The notes under the pieces: model-generated
What the model was told of the DNA's origin: nothing
Seen by the model: the letters and a program-made list of their open reading frames with translations, nothing else
Database searches by the model: none
DNA from: UBA964 sp031382085
GTDB taxonomy: Bacteria; Pseudomonadota; Gammaproteobacteria; Steroidobacterales; Steroidobacteraceae
Reading direction: 5' to 3'
DNA length: 64,000 nt
Assembly (NCBI GenBank): GCA_031382085.1
Contig: JANMYM010000082.1
Location: forward strand, 103,667-167,666
Shown: positions 1 through 6,592 of the stretch, in pieces
Layout of the letters: every line of letters starts with the position of its first letter
How positions within the stretch are numbered: position 1 is the stretch's first letter
Position numbers and translations under genes: made by a program

Positions 1-887
1 GTTTCGATCCACGAATCCGTTGTGGTCGATGACTGGTTCGTGCCTATCGTATGCAGCAAAAATAGCCCGTCCGGCACCAGCAACTCCCGCACCTTGCGTA
101 AGTACGCACGGTAGTTTCTTACGCCGACGTGTTCGAACATTCCCAGAGAATATATGCGATCGAAATGCCCGCTGAGCGCGCGGTAATCCTGCAATGTGAT
201 CTCGACCGGCAATCCGCGACATCGCTCGCGCGCCACCATGGCTTGGTTGCGCGATACAGTAATGCCGGTAACGGCAACACCGTAGCGCTCGGCAATATAC
301 TGCGCCGCGCCGCCCCAGCCGCAGCCGATATCCAGCACCCGCATCCCCCGCTCAAGCCGTAGTTTGCGGGCCACAAGGTCGAGCTTGCGTTCTTGCGCGT
401 TGTCGAGATTCGCCGCATCGCGCCAATAGGCGCAACTGTAAATCATCCGGCGATCTAACATACGCTGATAGAGATCATCGCCAATATCGTAATGCTGCTC
501 GCCGACCTGAAACGCACGCCGGCGGCTCTGCGCATTACGAAATTTGGCGACTAGAATCGCCAATTTTTCGTGCAGCGTACTTAGCCGAAGGTCAATTCCC
601 GCACCCAGCACGCGGCAAAACATTTCATCCAGCCGTTCGCAGTCCCACCAGCCTTCCATGTAAGACTCGCCTGCGCCGAGGGACCCGTGAGCGAGCACGC
701 GCGCAAACATGCGTGGGTCCCGAACCACGATATCCCACGGACGCGTGCCGTTAATGACCACATCAGCCGACTCAAGCAGCGCCGCAAGCGTGCTGCGCGG
801 GTCGAATCGGCGAGCGCGGGATAGCGTTTCACGGCCGGCGATTTCTGCCGACGGCTGCTGGATTGTCGTCAGTCCGGCGCTGCGCAT
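1..887 (-). CDS. cfa: Cyclopropane-fatty-acyl-phospholipid synthase, 5' part
   Basis: This enzyme uses S-adenosylmethionine to add a methylene group across double bonds of membrane phospholipid acyl chains. The gene runs off the left edge: about 295 residues are present, against about 380 for the family, and the C-terminal part is missing. Read on the minus strand, the protein has the family's N-terminal domain (LGAGESYMEGWWDC near residue 75), the HYDIGDDLYQRML and YSCAYW motifs, the SAM-binding loop VLDIGCGWGG and the MFEHVG motif. The ATG at 887 follows directly on the stop codon of the cytochrome gene (888-890), so the two are probably co-transcribed. The identification is firm because the similarity to E. 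coli Cfa is collinear throughout the visible part. Confidence 0.93.
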   Translation of the reverse strand, partial: MRSAGLTTIQQPSAEIAGRETLSRARRFDPRSTLAALLESADVVINGTRPWDIVVRDPRMFARVLAHGSLGAGESYMEGWWDCERLDEMFCRVLGAGIDLRLSTLHEKLAILVAKFRNAQSRRRAFQVGEQHYDIGDDLYQRMLDRRMIYSCAYWRDAANLDNAQERKLDLVARKLRLERGMRVLDIGCGWGGAAQYIAERYGVAVTGITVSRNQAMVARERCRGLPVEITLQDYRALSGHFDRIYSLGMFEHVGVRNYRAYLRKVRELLVPDGLFLLHTIGTNQSSTTTDSWIE

Positions 888-2063
888 TTAAAGCGATTTC
901 AGGTACTCGACCAGGTCCGTCTGCTGTGCGGCTGTGAGTCGCAATGTCTTGACGCGATCGTAATGCGCAACCACATCCGTCAGTGTCGCGGCGCTGCCAT
1001 CGTGGAAATACGGCGCATGCTGCCATAACGCACGCAGTGGCGTGCTGCGATACGCCTTGTTGTTAGTACGCGCCGCGTAGCTGCCGTCGACGCCAGTTTC
1101 CGCAGCTGCGTGCAATTTGTTAGCGTTGTTATTGTCGGTGCCAGTGCCGCCGACGTGACAATTGGCGCAATTGTGATCGAACACAACGTGGCCGCGAGCG
1201 GCGCCTTTGGCGTCAAAGCTCGATGCCGCAGGCGGCGGTGCGGCCAGGCTGTGTTGGTACGCGCGCAGTGCCGGCAGCTTGGAGCTGACAAGGTCTGGTG
1301 TGTGCTTGATATCGATCTTGAGCCTGGCGTCGCTGAAGTTGCCGTGTGCGCCCATTTGTGTCACCGCTACATAGGCGTTCCAATACGACAGGGGACCGTC
1401 GGCGGTGTAGGTTTCATTTTTGATATTGCGCAACCCGTAGGCAGGCGGAATGACCAGCGGCGTGTTCTTGCCATCCTGGTTGTAGCGCGGATCGTATTTT
1501 CCAGGGCCCCACGAGGTGTACACCTTCTTTTGCGCAGCGCTCAGCGCCGGTGACAATGCAATGATGGCGCCGACATTGAGATCGTGGTTTGGCCAGCCGT
1601 CCTTGCGATGACCGATGCCCGCCTGGACCGAGTCATCCACGGTTGAGTGACACAGAGCGCAGGTCACGCCGAGTTTCGTGATGTGGTTGTTAGCATCCAC
1701 CGTCGCCTGCAAGCCCACAATGGCATTCAACTTCAGCAATGCAACCGTGGTCGCGGCGCTCTTCAAATCAACCTTGGCGAGAATTCCCGGCGGCAGTGCA
1801 TCGGCGTCTACTTTCAAGCCCACCGACAAAGCCGTGGTTGGGTCGACGCTCTTTTCCACGACTTCGTTGAGCCGTAGTTTGTCGGTCCACAGTTGCTCGT
1901 CGCCGAAGGTGTCGAATCGAAAAATGTGGCGGCCTTCGCCAATGAGCGCGGGCGAGGCTTCAGTGGGGCGTGGCTTATTGGCTGTCAATGCCTGTGCCGA
2001 AATCAGCCCTATAAGCACGGCCATTACGCAGCCCGGCACGATTTGTTTAGTTTGAAAAGACAT
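888..2063 (-). CDS. Di-haem cytochrome c, cytochrome c peroxidase-like
   Basis: This is a predicted periplasmic electron-transfer or peroxidase-like protein of 391 residues. The ATG at 2063 is chosen because it begins a clear signal peptide (MSFQTKQIVPG, then a hydrophobic run ending at AQALTA); the open frame continues upstream to 2144 without a signal-like start. Two haem-binding CXXCH motifs are visible, CALCH in the first half and CANCH in the second. The C-terminal segment TPLRALWQHAPYFHDGS matches the conserved end of the di-haem cytochrome c peroxidase/MauG superfamily. It lies upstream of cfa with no gap. The electron partner and substrate cannot be told from the sequence, and peroxidase activity is not established. 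Confidence 0.75.
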   Translation of the reverse strand: MSFQTKQIVPGCVMAVLIGLISAQALTANKPRPTEASPALIGEGRHIFRFDTFGDEQLWTDKLRLNEVVEKSVDPTTALSVGLKVDADALPPGILAKVDLKSAATTVALLKLNAIVGLQATVDANNHITKLGVTCALCHSTVDDSVQAGIGHRKDGWPNHDLNVGAIIALSPALSAAQKKVYTSWGPGKYDPRYNQDGKNTPLVIPPAYGLRNIKNETYTADGPLSYWNAYVAVTQMGAHGNFSDARLKIDIKHTPDLVSSKLPALRAYQHSLAAPPPAASSFDAKGAARGHVVFDHNCANCHVGGTGTDNNNANKLHAAAETGVDGSYAARTNNKAYRSTPLRALWQHAPYFHDGSAATLTDVVAHYDRVKTLRLTAAQQTDLVEYLKSL

Positions 2064-2464
2064 GTTGCGATCCCGAAGCGGCTGAAAAGTTGCACTAAGC
2101 GTAGGAGCGATTGGGCGATGCCAATGTCGGCCAACGTGAAGCATTCGAGCCGCCGTTGCCCTGCGCGTTTGTAGGAATATTCGGACAGGCGATGTTCGGG
2201 GCGCTGCAGCGACGGATACGCACCTCGCGCGCGCATTCGCGCAGGCGCACGAGCCGGGTCCCCTCGGGCTGGGGCCATGTGGAAGGCATCTCGGGCGAAG
2301 CGAGCTGGGTGGCGTTGTCGATCCTCCGGCAGAGCGACTCCTGGTCGGACGCCGGGATGTTGACGCAGCAGGCCGCAGCGGTCCTGAGCCGTCCGAAGCT
2401 CCTTGAGTCCTTGGCAGGGAAGACGGTATGTCGGGCGGCTGATTGCGGCGGTAGAGTTCCTTCG
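2064..2464. other. About 400 bp with no recognisable gene
   Basis: The stretch lies between the cytochrome start and the next supported reading frame. Open frames exist on both strands (2111 onward on plus, 2692 back to 2024 on minus), but none shows a recognisable motif, a plausible ribosome-binding site or a believable amino acid composition. It may hold the cytochrome-cfa promoter and decayed accessory DNA. Confidence 0.4.
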
Positions 2465-2725
2465 ATGGGCATGTACGACGAAATCCAATGCGCTGCGCCT
2501 TCGCCAGACGGCTACAAAGACACCGGAACGAGGTTGCAGACCAAGTCCTTTCCGGATCCTGGACTGCATCGTTACAAGATCACCAGCGGCGGAAGGCTTA
2601 CTGACGCGCGGGGAAACGATCTTGATGTGAACAAACGTAGACAATGGACCAGATATTCGAGCAAACCGGCGTCCAAGCTTGACCAGCCGCATTTTTGCGA
2701 ACGCATAGGTAATTCCGCGTTTTAG
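2465..2725 (+). pseudogene. Truncated phage-type hypothetical protein (MGMYD family)
   Basis: The N-terminal half (MGMYDEIQCAAPSPDGY, then FQTK-like LQTKSF, then YKITSGGRL) resembles a family of small phage and genomic-island proteins that begin MGMYD-x-[IV]-x-C and carry a PLPDG motif followed by QTK. The function of that family is not known to me. After about residue 54 the similarity ends. The remaining frame (from about 2627) coincides with a sequence that looks like an insertion-sequence end, so the native C-terminus has probably been replaced. ATG at 2465 is chosen to fit the family N-terminus; ATG at 2471 is also possible. The 86-residue product is likely non-functional. Confidence 0.4.
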
Positions 2726-2770
2726 GCGCTACCTCGGTGGTCAAGCTTGCACACCGATTGGTGGTCAAAG
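2674..2770. mobile_element. IS21-like terminal repeat remnant
   Basis: A perfect 12-bp inverted repeat, CAAGCTTGACCA at 2674-2685 and TGGTCAAGCTTG at 2738-2749, encloses 52 bp. A further direct copy of GGTGGTCAA follows at 2760-2768, 24 bp after the one at 2736. Spaced GGTGGTCAA repeats of this kind are typical of IS21-family ends as I recall them. No transposase remains, so this would be a collapsed element or a scar. Confidence 0.35.
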
Positions 2771-2838
2771 TTCGACGCATGTCGGCACCTTCGCATCAGC
2801 CCGGTGTTGTGCGGCGGCCATTGTGGCCCCGGCAACCG

Positions 2839-3264
2839 TTAGGCATCTGATGCAAACGGATTGAATAGTCGGGCACCGGTAAGCTGGTAGTGGGCAATAT
2901 CGTGCGTGACCACGATAAGATCATGAATCAAGGCGGTAGCTGCAATTTGCTTGTCGAGTGGATTCTCGGGGTGCGGAACTCGCAAACGACCCCATACCTG
3001 AGCGCAGTCCTGATCAAACGGTAATATCGCCTGGGCATAGTCGCGCGTAAGGCGTGACAGCCAGCGTGCCAGTACGCCTGCTTGGGGCAGATCGCCGCGG
3101 TGCCGTAGGGACTCGACGCCTTGGCGTAGTTCGCCGATCGTGATCGCCGAAAGATAGAGTTCGGTGTTCTCGCGTGCTGCGTTAGCAAAAAAGGCGCGCA
3201 CGCCCGCCTGGGCTTTGGCACCTTTGCGTGCTTCACTGATGACGTCGGTATCGACCAGGTACAT
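2839..3264 (-). CDS. fitB: PIN-domain toxin, FitB/VapC type
   Basis: This is a predicted Mg2+-dependent endoribonuclease of the VapC/FitB class, the toxin of a type II pair. The 141-residue protein starts MYLVDTDVISEARKG, with the first acidic active-site residue in the VDTDV motif. A conserved glutamate follows in SAITIGELRQG, and C-terminal acidic residues lie in NPLDKQIAATA and VVTHDIAHY. Length and motif order fit FitB rather than a degraded copy. The antitoxin gene lies immediately upstream with a 2-bp gap. The pair sits in an accessory patch beside an IS remnant and a second toxin-antitoxin pair. The RNA target is unknown. Confidence 0.88.
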   Translation of the reverse strand: MYLVDTDVISEARKGAKAQAGVRAFFANAARENTELYLSAITIGELRQGVESLRHRGDLPQAGVLARWLSRLTRDYAQAILPFDQDCAQVWGRLRVPHPENPLDKQIAATALIHDLIVVTHDIAHYQLTGARLFNPFASDA

Positions 3265-3266
3265 GG

Positions 3267-3488
3267 CTAACCGCGACGATCTGATTGCTCGCGACGAAAA
3301 TCGGCATCCCGGCCGACGTTGGGCATGGAGGCGAGGACCTCGGCTAACGGGCGGCGACGCGGACCGCGCAGCACCATCTGCAGGATCTCTCGATGTTCCT
3401 GTTCGGCGCTACGATTGTGTTTGGCGGCACGTTGCTTTAACGCCGTGACGATCTCATCTTTCAAATTGCGAACCATCAATTGAGCCAT
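3267..3488 (-). CDS. fitA: Ribbon-helix-helix antitoxin, FitA type
   Basis: This 73-residue antitoxin pairs with the PIN toxin downstream. The N-terminus MAQLMVRNLKDEIVTALKQRAA is the ribbon strand and first helix of the FitA/StbC family. It is followed by HNRSAEQEHREIL, the family's second helix, and a short C-terminal tail (RREQSDRRG) that would contact the toxin. The antitoxin-first order is usual. A palindromic region directly upstream (3518-3551) is a likely binding site for autorepression by the antitoxin-toxin complex, as known for gonococcal FitAB. Confidence 0.88.
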   Translation of the reverse strand: MAQLMVRNLKDEIVTALKQRAAKHNRSAEQEHREILQMVLRGPRRRPLAEVLASMPNVGRDADFRREQSDRRG

Positions 3489-3844
3489 GAATCATTACCT
3501 AATTTGAGCAGTGCTTGCAATGCTAGCATTGGCTGAAATATGAAGCTAGCAATGCTGGCAGTGGCGGCGCAATCCTGGGCAATTTGGGAGCGCCGCCGGG
3601 CTGCTGAGGGTTCGTGCCGCTGCAGCCCCGGCATGGGCGAATGCCTTCGCTTCTCGGTGAACCACTTTTTCGCGACGCCGAATGCGGACCACGGCGGTGT
3701 AGCGAGTGCGCCCGTGCCATACTTTCTAAAGAGAATGGGTGTCAAGAATGTTCGTTCGGTGCTACGGTATATTCTCGTAGCCATTACGTCGCCGCGGCAA
3801 ATCTTGAACTAGCAGAAATGCGCAGAAATCCCGCGTAAACGCCC
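3489..3844. other. Toxin-antitoxin promoter region and unassigned sequence
   Basis: These 356 bp hold the putative fitAB operator near 3518-3551. Open frames on both strands (for example 3540-3812 plus) show no recognisable motif and look like chance. The base composition becomes visibly more AT-rich toward 3840. Confidence 0.4.
3518..3551. promoter_or_regulatory. Palindromic candidate operator of fitAB
   Basis: The 14-bp perfect palindrome CAATGCTAGCATTG spans 3518-3531. Its core TGCTAGCA (3521-3528) recurs as AGCTAGCA at 3544-3551, 23 bp further on. It lies 30 bp upstream of the antitoxin start. FitAB of Neisseria binds paired TGCTATCA/TGATAGCA half-sites, so similarity to that operator supports autoregulation; binding here is inferred. 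Confidence 0.45.
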
Positions 3845-3964
3845 ATGTCAGAAAACACTGAAAAAATAGGTGAATTCGTCGAAAAACGCAGCGTTTTCGC
3901 GCGACCTAAATTGTCGATAGCGCCGATGATGAACTGGACCGACTATTGCCGCAGCGCAATTTGA
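3845..3964 (+). pseudogene. Displaced 5' end of dusA
   Basis: A 39-codon frame starts MSENTEKIGEFVEKRS, continues into PKLSIAPMMNWTD and stops at TGA 3962-3964. The segment LSIAPMMNWTD is the conserved flavin-binding N-terminus of DusA and matches LSVAPMMDWTD of the intact gene at 5188. The conserved Asp of MMDWTD is changed to Asn here, and the frame leaves the family after WTD. The simplest reading is that this is the original start of dusA, cut off when an element integrated into the 5' end of the gene and supplied a new start. It is not expected to make a functional product. Confidence 0.7.
3920..3943 (+). repeat. attL-like copy of the dusA 5' core
   Basis: This 24-bp sequence, beginning GCGCCGATGATG and ending ACTGGACCGAC, matches 5218-5241 with one mismatch (A for G at 3932). 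It encodes APMMNWTD. The 5' end of dusA is a known integration site for phages and islands, so the pair is read as attachment-site copies left by an integrase. Confidence 0.65.
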
Positions 3965-4038
3965 ATCAAGGACTTGTCGTCATCACTTTCGGCTGGTCGC
4001 CTTTACGCCTCCTCAAAAAAACAAAAATATCTATTCGT

Positions 4039-4446
4039 CTAGCTGCTGCGGCTAACGCGATGTGTTCTGCCACTGGTGGCTGGTCGCGGTGCTCTAATCA
4101 ACACCTCTGCTGCAATACCGAGTTTGGCGTGCAATCGCCTAATCATCCCGATCGAGAGCGTGCGCTTGCGATTGAGTACCTCTGAAACGCGCGTGCGCGT
4201 GCCAAGCAAAGGCTCCAGGTCTTTGCGCGTCAGCCCCTGCTGTTCCATTCGAAATTGAATAGCCTCGATGGGGTCGGGCCGATCAATCGGCTCGTGCCGT
4301 GTTTCGTAGGCGTCAATCAGCGTCGCAAGTACATCCAGGCGATCGCCATTGGGCGTGCCATTCTTTGAGCCCCACAGGCGTTTCACTTCTGCCATTGCGG
4401 CGCGGTGATCCGCAGCGCTCCGAATTGGTTTGACATCAATCGCCAT
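4039..4446 (-). CDS. higA: HigA-type antitoxin with Xre helix-turn-helix
   Basis: This 135-residue protein is the antitoxin and DNA-binding repressor of the adjacent HigB. Residues 1-60 (ADHRAAMAEVKRLWGS, then GDRLDVLATLIDAYE) match the N-terminal helical segment of HigA proteins. Residues 60-115 form the helix-turn-helix, with EQQGLTRKDLEPLLG followed by RVSEVLNRKRTLS. It overlaps the higB 3' end by 11 bp. The order is toxin first, antitoxin second, as is characteristic of hig loci. It probably binds the inverted repeat at 4775-4793. Confidence 0.9.
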   Translation of the reverse strand: MAIDVKPIRSAADHRAAMAEVKRLWGSKNGTPNGDRLDVLATLIDAYETRHEPIDRPDPIEAIQFRMEQQGLTRKDLEPLLGTRTRVSEVLNRKRTLSIGMIRRLHAKLGIAAEVLIRAPRPATSGRTHRVSRSS

Positions 4447-4759
4447 ACTCCACCTCCGTCACATCAATTTGATCGTAGTCTTTGTGAGTTCCCAACCACT
4501 TGATCCACACGATGCTTTTCTCGTAATCAATGGCCACAACCAGCCGATAGGAGTTGCCTTTGATGTTAAATACCGCTCGATCAGCTGACACAATACTGGC
4601 CGTCGCATACAACTCTTTAAGCTCAGCGCTGTTGTGCCACGTGGTGTTCTGCGCCTCATGAAACCAGGCATCGAGGGCCGACCTCAACGCACCTTGATCT
4701 TTGTGCCCGGCCCGGGATGCTACAAATTCCCGTAACGTTCGCCGGGCAATGATCCTCAT
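4436..4759 (-). CDS. higB: HigB-type mRNA interferase toxin
   Basis: This is a predicted RelE-fold ribonuclease that cleaves mRNA on the ribosome. ATG at 4759 gives 107 residues starting MRIIARRTLREFVASR. The longer frame from 4816 would include the operator, so it is rejected. The family pattern is clear: ALDAWFHEAQNTTWHNSAELK, then VFNIKGNSYRLVVAIDYEKS and the terminal WLGTHKDYDQIDV. Length matches the HigB_toxin family. It is translationally overlapped with higA. The pair sits inside the dusA-flanked remnant, which fits a stabilising role. Confidence 0.9.
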   Translation of the reverse strand: MRIIARRTLREFVASRAGHKDQGALRSALDAWFHEAQNTTWHNSAELKELYATASIVSADRAVFNIKGNSYRLVVAIDYEKSIVWIKWLGTHKDYDQIDVTEVEYGD

Positions 4760-4774
4760 GAGCCAATAATAACA

Positions 4775-4793
4775 TGTTCCCAAAACGGGAACA
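4775..4793. promoter_or_regulatory. Inverted-repeat operator upstream of higB
   Basis: TGTTCCC (4775-4781) and GGGAACA (4787-4793) form a perfect inverted repeat with a 5-bp spacer, 15 bp upstream of the higB start. Such TTCCC-N5-GGGAA sites fit autoregulation by HigA, but the assignment rests on position and symmetry. Confidence 0.55.
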
Positions 4794-5187
4794 ATAGCGG
4801 CGGCCTTCGGTGGCATGTTCAGTGAATCGCTGTAGGTTTTTGCGTGGTTGGGTGTTGAGGCGCAGGATTGGCGCAGGCTGTCGTAGGAGGGTAGCGCTAG
4901 AACACGAGCAGTGTCCGCTTTCGGGTAGTCATTTCAATGTGTCGAATAATCGGGGTCGATTTGTCGTCCATAGACCCCGGCTGTTAGGCATTCGCTGGGT
5001 CCCGGGCGGCGCACAGAATATCCGCGACGACAATTGACTGCGCTCGGCTCTGAACCCGCGAAAATTGCGCCACTGTGCTGGTCACATTGAAGAGGAACTG
5101 CGCGCGATGGTCAGCCATGAGATGATCGGCAGTGCCAGTTCGTCCAATTCGTACGCTCCTAACAAACCCACAATTAACATGAATTAA
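4794..5187. other. Non-coding stretch upstream of dusA
   Basis: No supported gene lies here. A 7-bp stem (CGGGGTC 4951-4957 with GACCCCG 4973-4979) is present but has no T-run, so it is not called a terminator. The final part must contain the promoter now driving dusA; no convincing -35/-10 pair was picked out. Confidence 0.4.
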
Positions 5188-6258
5188 ATGAAGTACTTGG
5201 GAGCGAAACTTAGCGTCGCGCCGATGATGGACTGGACCGACCGCCACTGTCGGTTTTTTCTGCGCGGCTTTTCCAGCAACATATTGCTATATACCGAGAT
5301 GATTCACGCCAACGCGATCATCCATGGCAATCGCGGCCGCCTGCTCGGCTATCACTCGCAGGAGCAGCCGCTCGCCCTGCAGCTGGGCGGCAGCGATCCG
5401 AAGGCGCTGGCCCTGGCAGCAAGGATCGGCGTCGACGCGGGCTACGATGAAATCAATCTCAACTGCGGTTGCCCCAGCGACAAGGTGCAGCAGGGAGAAT
5501 TCGGCGCCTGCCTGATGAATGAGCCCGCGCGGGTTGCGGATTGCGTGGCGGCAATGCGTGCCGCTGTCTCGGTCCCGGTGACGGTCAAGATGCGTATCGG
5601 CACGGTGGATGGCCATGCTCGGGACCGGCTCGAGGCGATGCGTCGCTTCGACGAGGGGGACTACGAGAAACTGCGAATGTTTGTCGGGCAACTGGCTGCG
5701 GTCGGCTGCCAGGAGATGATCGTGCATGCACGCAAGGCGGTGTTAGGCCGGTTCTCGCCCAGGGACAATCGAGACGTACCGCCGCTGCGTTACGAGGTCG
5801 TTGCGCGCCTGCGGGCCGATTTTCCAGATTTGCGCTTCGCACTCAACGGCGGCATGCGTACCTTGCCCCAGGTGCGTGACGCGTTGTCGATCGCCCACGG
5901 CGCGATGCTGGGTCGCGAGGCCTATCACAGGCCGCAGTTCCTGGTCGAGCTGGCGCGGGAGATCCTTGGCGAGGCACCGCGCGATACCGGCGCGCTGCTT
6001 GAGCGGATTACGGCTTACGCCGCCGGCCAGCAGGACAATGGTGTGCGCCTGTCTGCGGTGACGCGCCATCTGTTGGGTTGGTTTACCGGCGAGCCTGGCT
6101 CGCGCGAATTTCGCCGGCTCTTGTCCGAAGGTGCACGTGATCCTGCGGCGCGCGCCGATATTATTTTGCGGGCGGCGGCGGAGGTGCGACGCCCGGCGCC
6201 GGCGCTTCACTCACCGCCAGTCATGCAGCCACCGCATCCACGGCCGTTGACTGGCTGA
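5188..6258 (+). CDS. dusA: tRNA-dihydrouridine(20/20a) synthase
   Basis: This flavoenzyme reduces uridine 20/20a in the tRNA D-loop using NADPH. The 356-residue protein carries LSVAPMMDWTDRHCR at residues 8-22, the catalytic cysteine in NCGCPSDKVQ near residue 94, VHARKAVL for substrate binding and the FMN phosphate loop LNGGMRT and MLGREAYHRP. The N-terminus ahead of the conserved block is only seven residues and has a poor ribosome-binding site. This fits a start provided by the element integrated upstream; TTG at 5197 would also be possible. The 3' end overlaps a minus-strand peptidase remnant by 38 bp. Confidence 0.95.
   Translation: MKYLGAKLSVAPMMDWTDRHCRFFLRGFSSNILLYTEMIHANAIIHGNRGRLLGYHSQEQPLALQLGGSDPKALALAARIGVDAGYDEINLNCGCPSDKVQQGEFGACLMNEPARVADCVAAMRAAVSVPVTVKMRIGTVDGHARDRLEAMRRFDEGDYEKLRMFVGQLAAVGCQEMIVHARKAVLGRFSPRDNRDVPPLRYEVVARLRADFPDLRFALNGGMRTLPQVRDALSIAHGAMLGREAYHRPQFLVELAREILGEAPRDTGALLERITAYAAGQQDNGVRLSAVTRHLLGWFTGEPGSREFRRLLSEGARDPAARADIILRAAAEVRRPAPALHSPPVMQPPHPRPLTG
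5218..5241 (+). repeat. attR-like copy of the dusA 5' core
   Basis: This is the second copy of the 24-bp core, inside the intact dusA, encoding APMMDWTD. It differs from 3920-3943 at one base. The next bases diverge, which limits the core to about this length. Confidence 0.65.
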
Positions 6259-6529
6259 GCTTCGCGGGATCAATCTGCTTCAGCGTGTCATTTGCCGTGT
6301 GGTGGATATCGAAGTAGTACCGGGCGTCGCCGGCGCTGCGGTCCGCGGCGGTGCCGGTGGGCCGGCTGCCGACTTCTGTCGTCAGTGATTCGACCACCGA
6401 CCGGGCGACGTTGGATCTGAGTGCCTGGTCGGGCAATTTGGCAGCGCGTGTCATCCAGGGTGAGCTTTTTTGCGCAGCCAGTGCAGCCAGGCAACCCACG
6501 ACGCCCAGCGTCGCGGCCAGGATTGCCAT
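6221..6529 (-). pseudogene. Internally deleted M28-family peptidase
   Basis: The 102-residue frame begins with a lipoprotein-like signal (LGVVGC as lipobox). It continues with SLTTEVGSRPTGTAADRSA, the N-terminal region of M28 zinc aminopeptidases. It then jumps directly to YYFDIHHTANDTLKQIDP, which belongs near the C-terminus of the same family. The whole catalytic core of roughly 300 residues, with most zinc ligands, is absent, yet the frame stays open across the join. This looks like an in-frame deletion product and is almost certainly not an active peptidase. It ends in TGA inside the 3' end of dusA, in convergent orientation. Confidence 0.65.
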
Positions 6530-6592
6530 GCCCAGGCGGTTCGCAATTGACTCGCCACGGGTTGTTCGCGATTCTAGCGATATAATCCAGCA

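Larger units (their letters stand above)
3944..5217. mobile_element. Remnant of a dusA-integrated element carrying higBA
   Basis: The segment lies between the two 24-bp dusA core copies. It is AT-richer than its surroundings in places and contains a HigBA pair on the minus strand and no integrase. About 1.27 kb is very short for an integrative element. Most of it, including the integrase, has probably been deleted, while the addiction module and both att-like ends persist. Confidence 0.55.

Noticed and set aside
2024..2692. 222-codon minus-strand frame as a gene upstream of the cytochrome
   Set aside because: It overlaps the cytochrome signal peptide region in another frame, shows no motif and has a shadow-like composition.
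4951..4979. Stem CGGGGTC/GACCCCG upstream of dusA as a terminator
   Set aside because: The loop is 15 nt and no T-run follows on either strand.
2839..5000. GTTAGGC/GCCTAAC sequences near 2839 and 4984 resembling integron attC core sites (GTTRRRY)
   Set aside because: The matching inverse core and the hairpin arms of an attC site are not present at the right distance, there is no integrase, and the same sequence is common inside housekeeping genes here.
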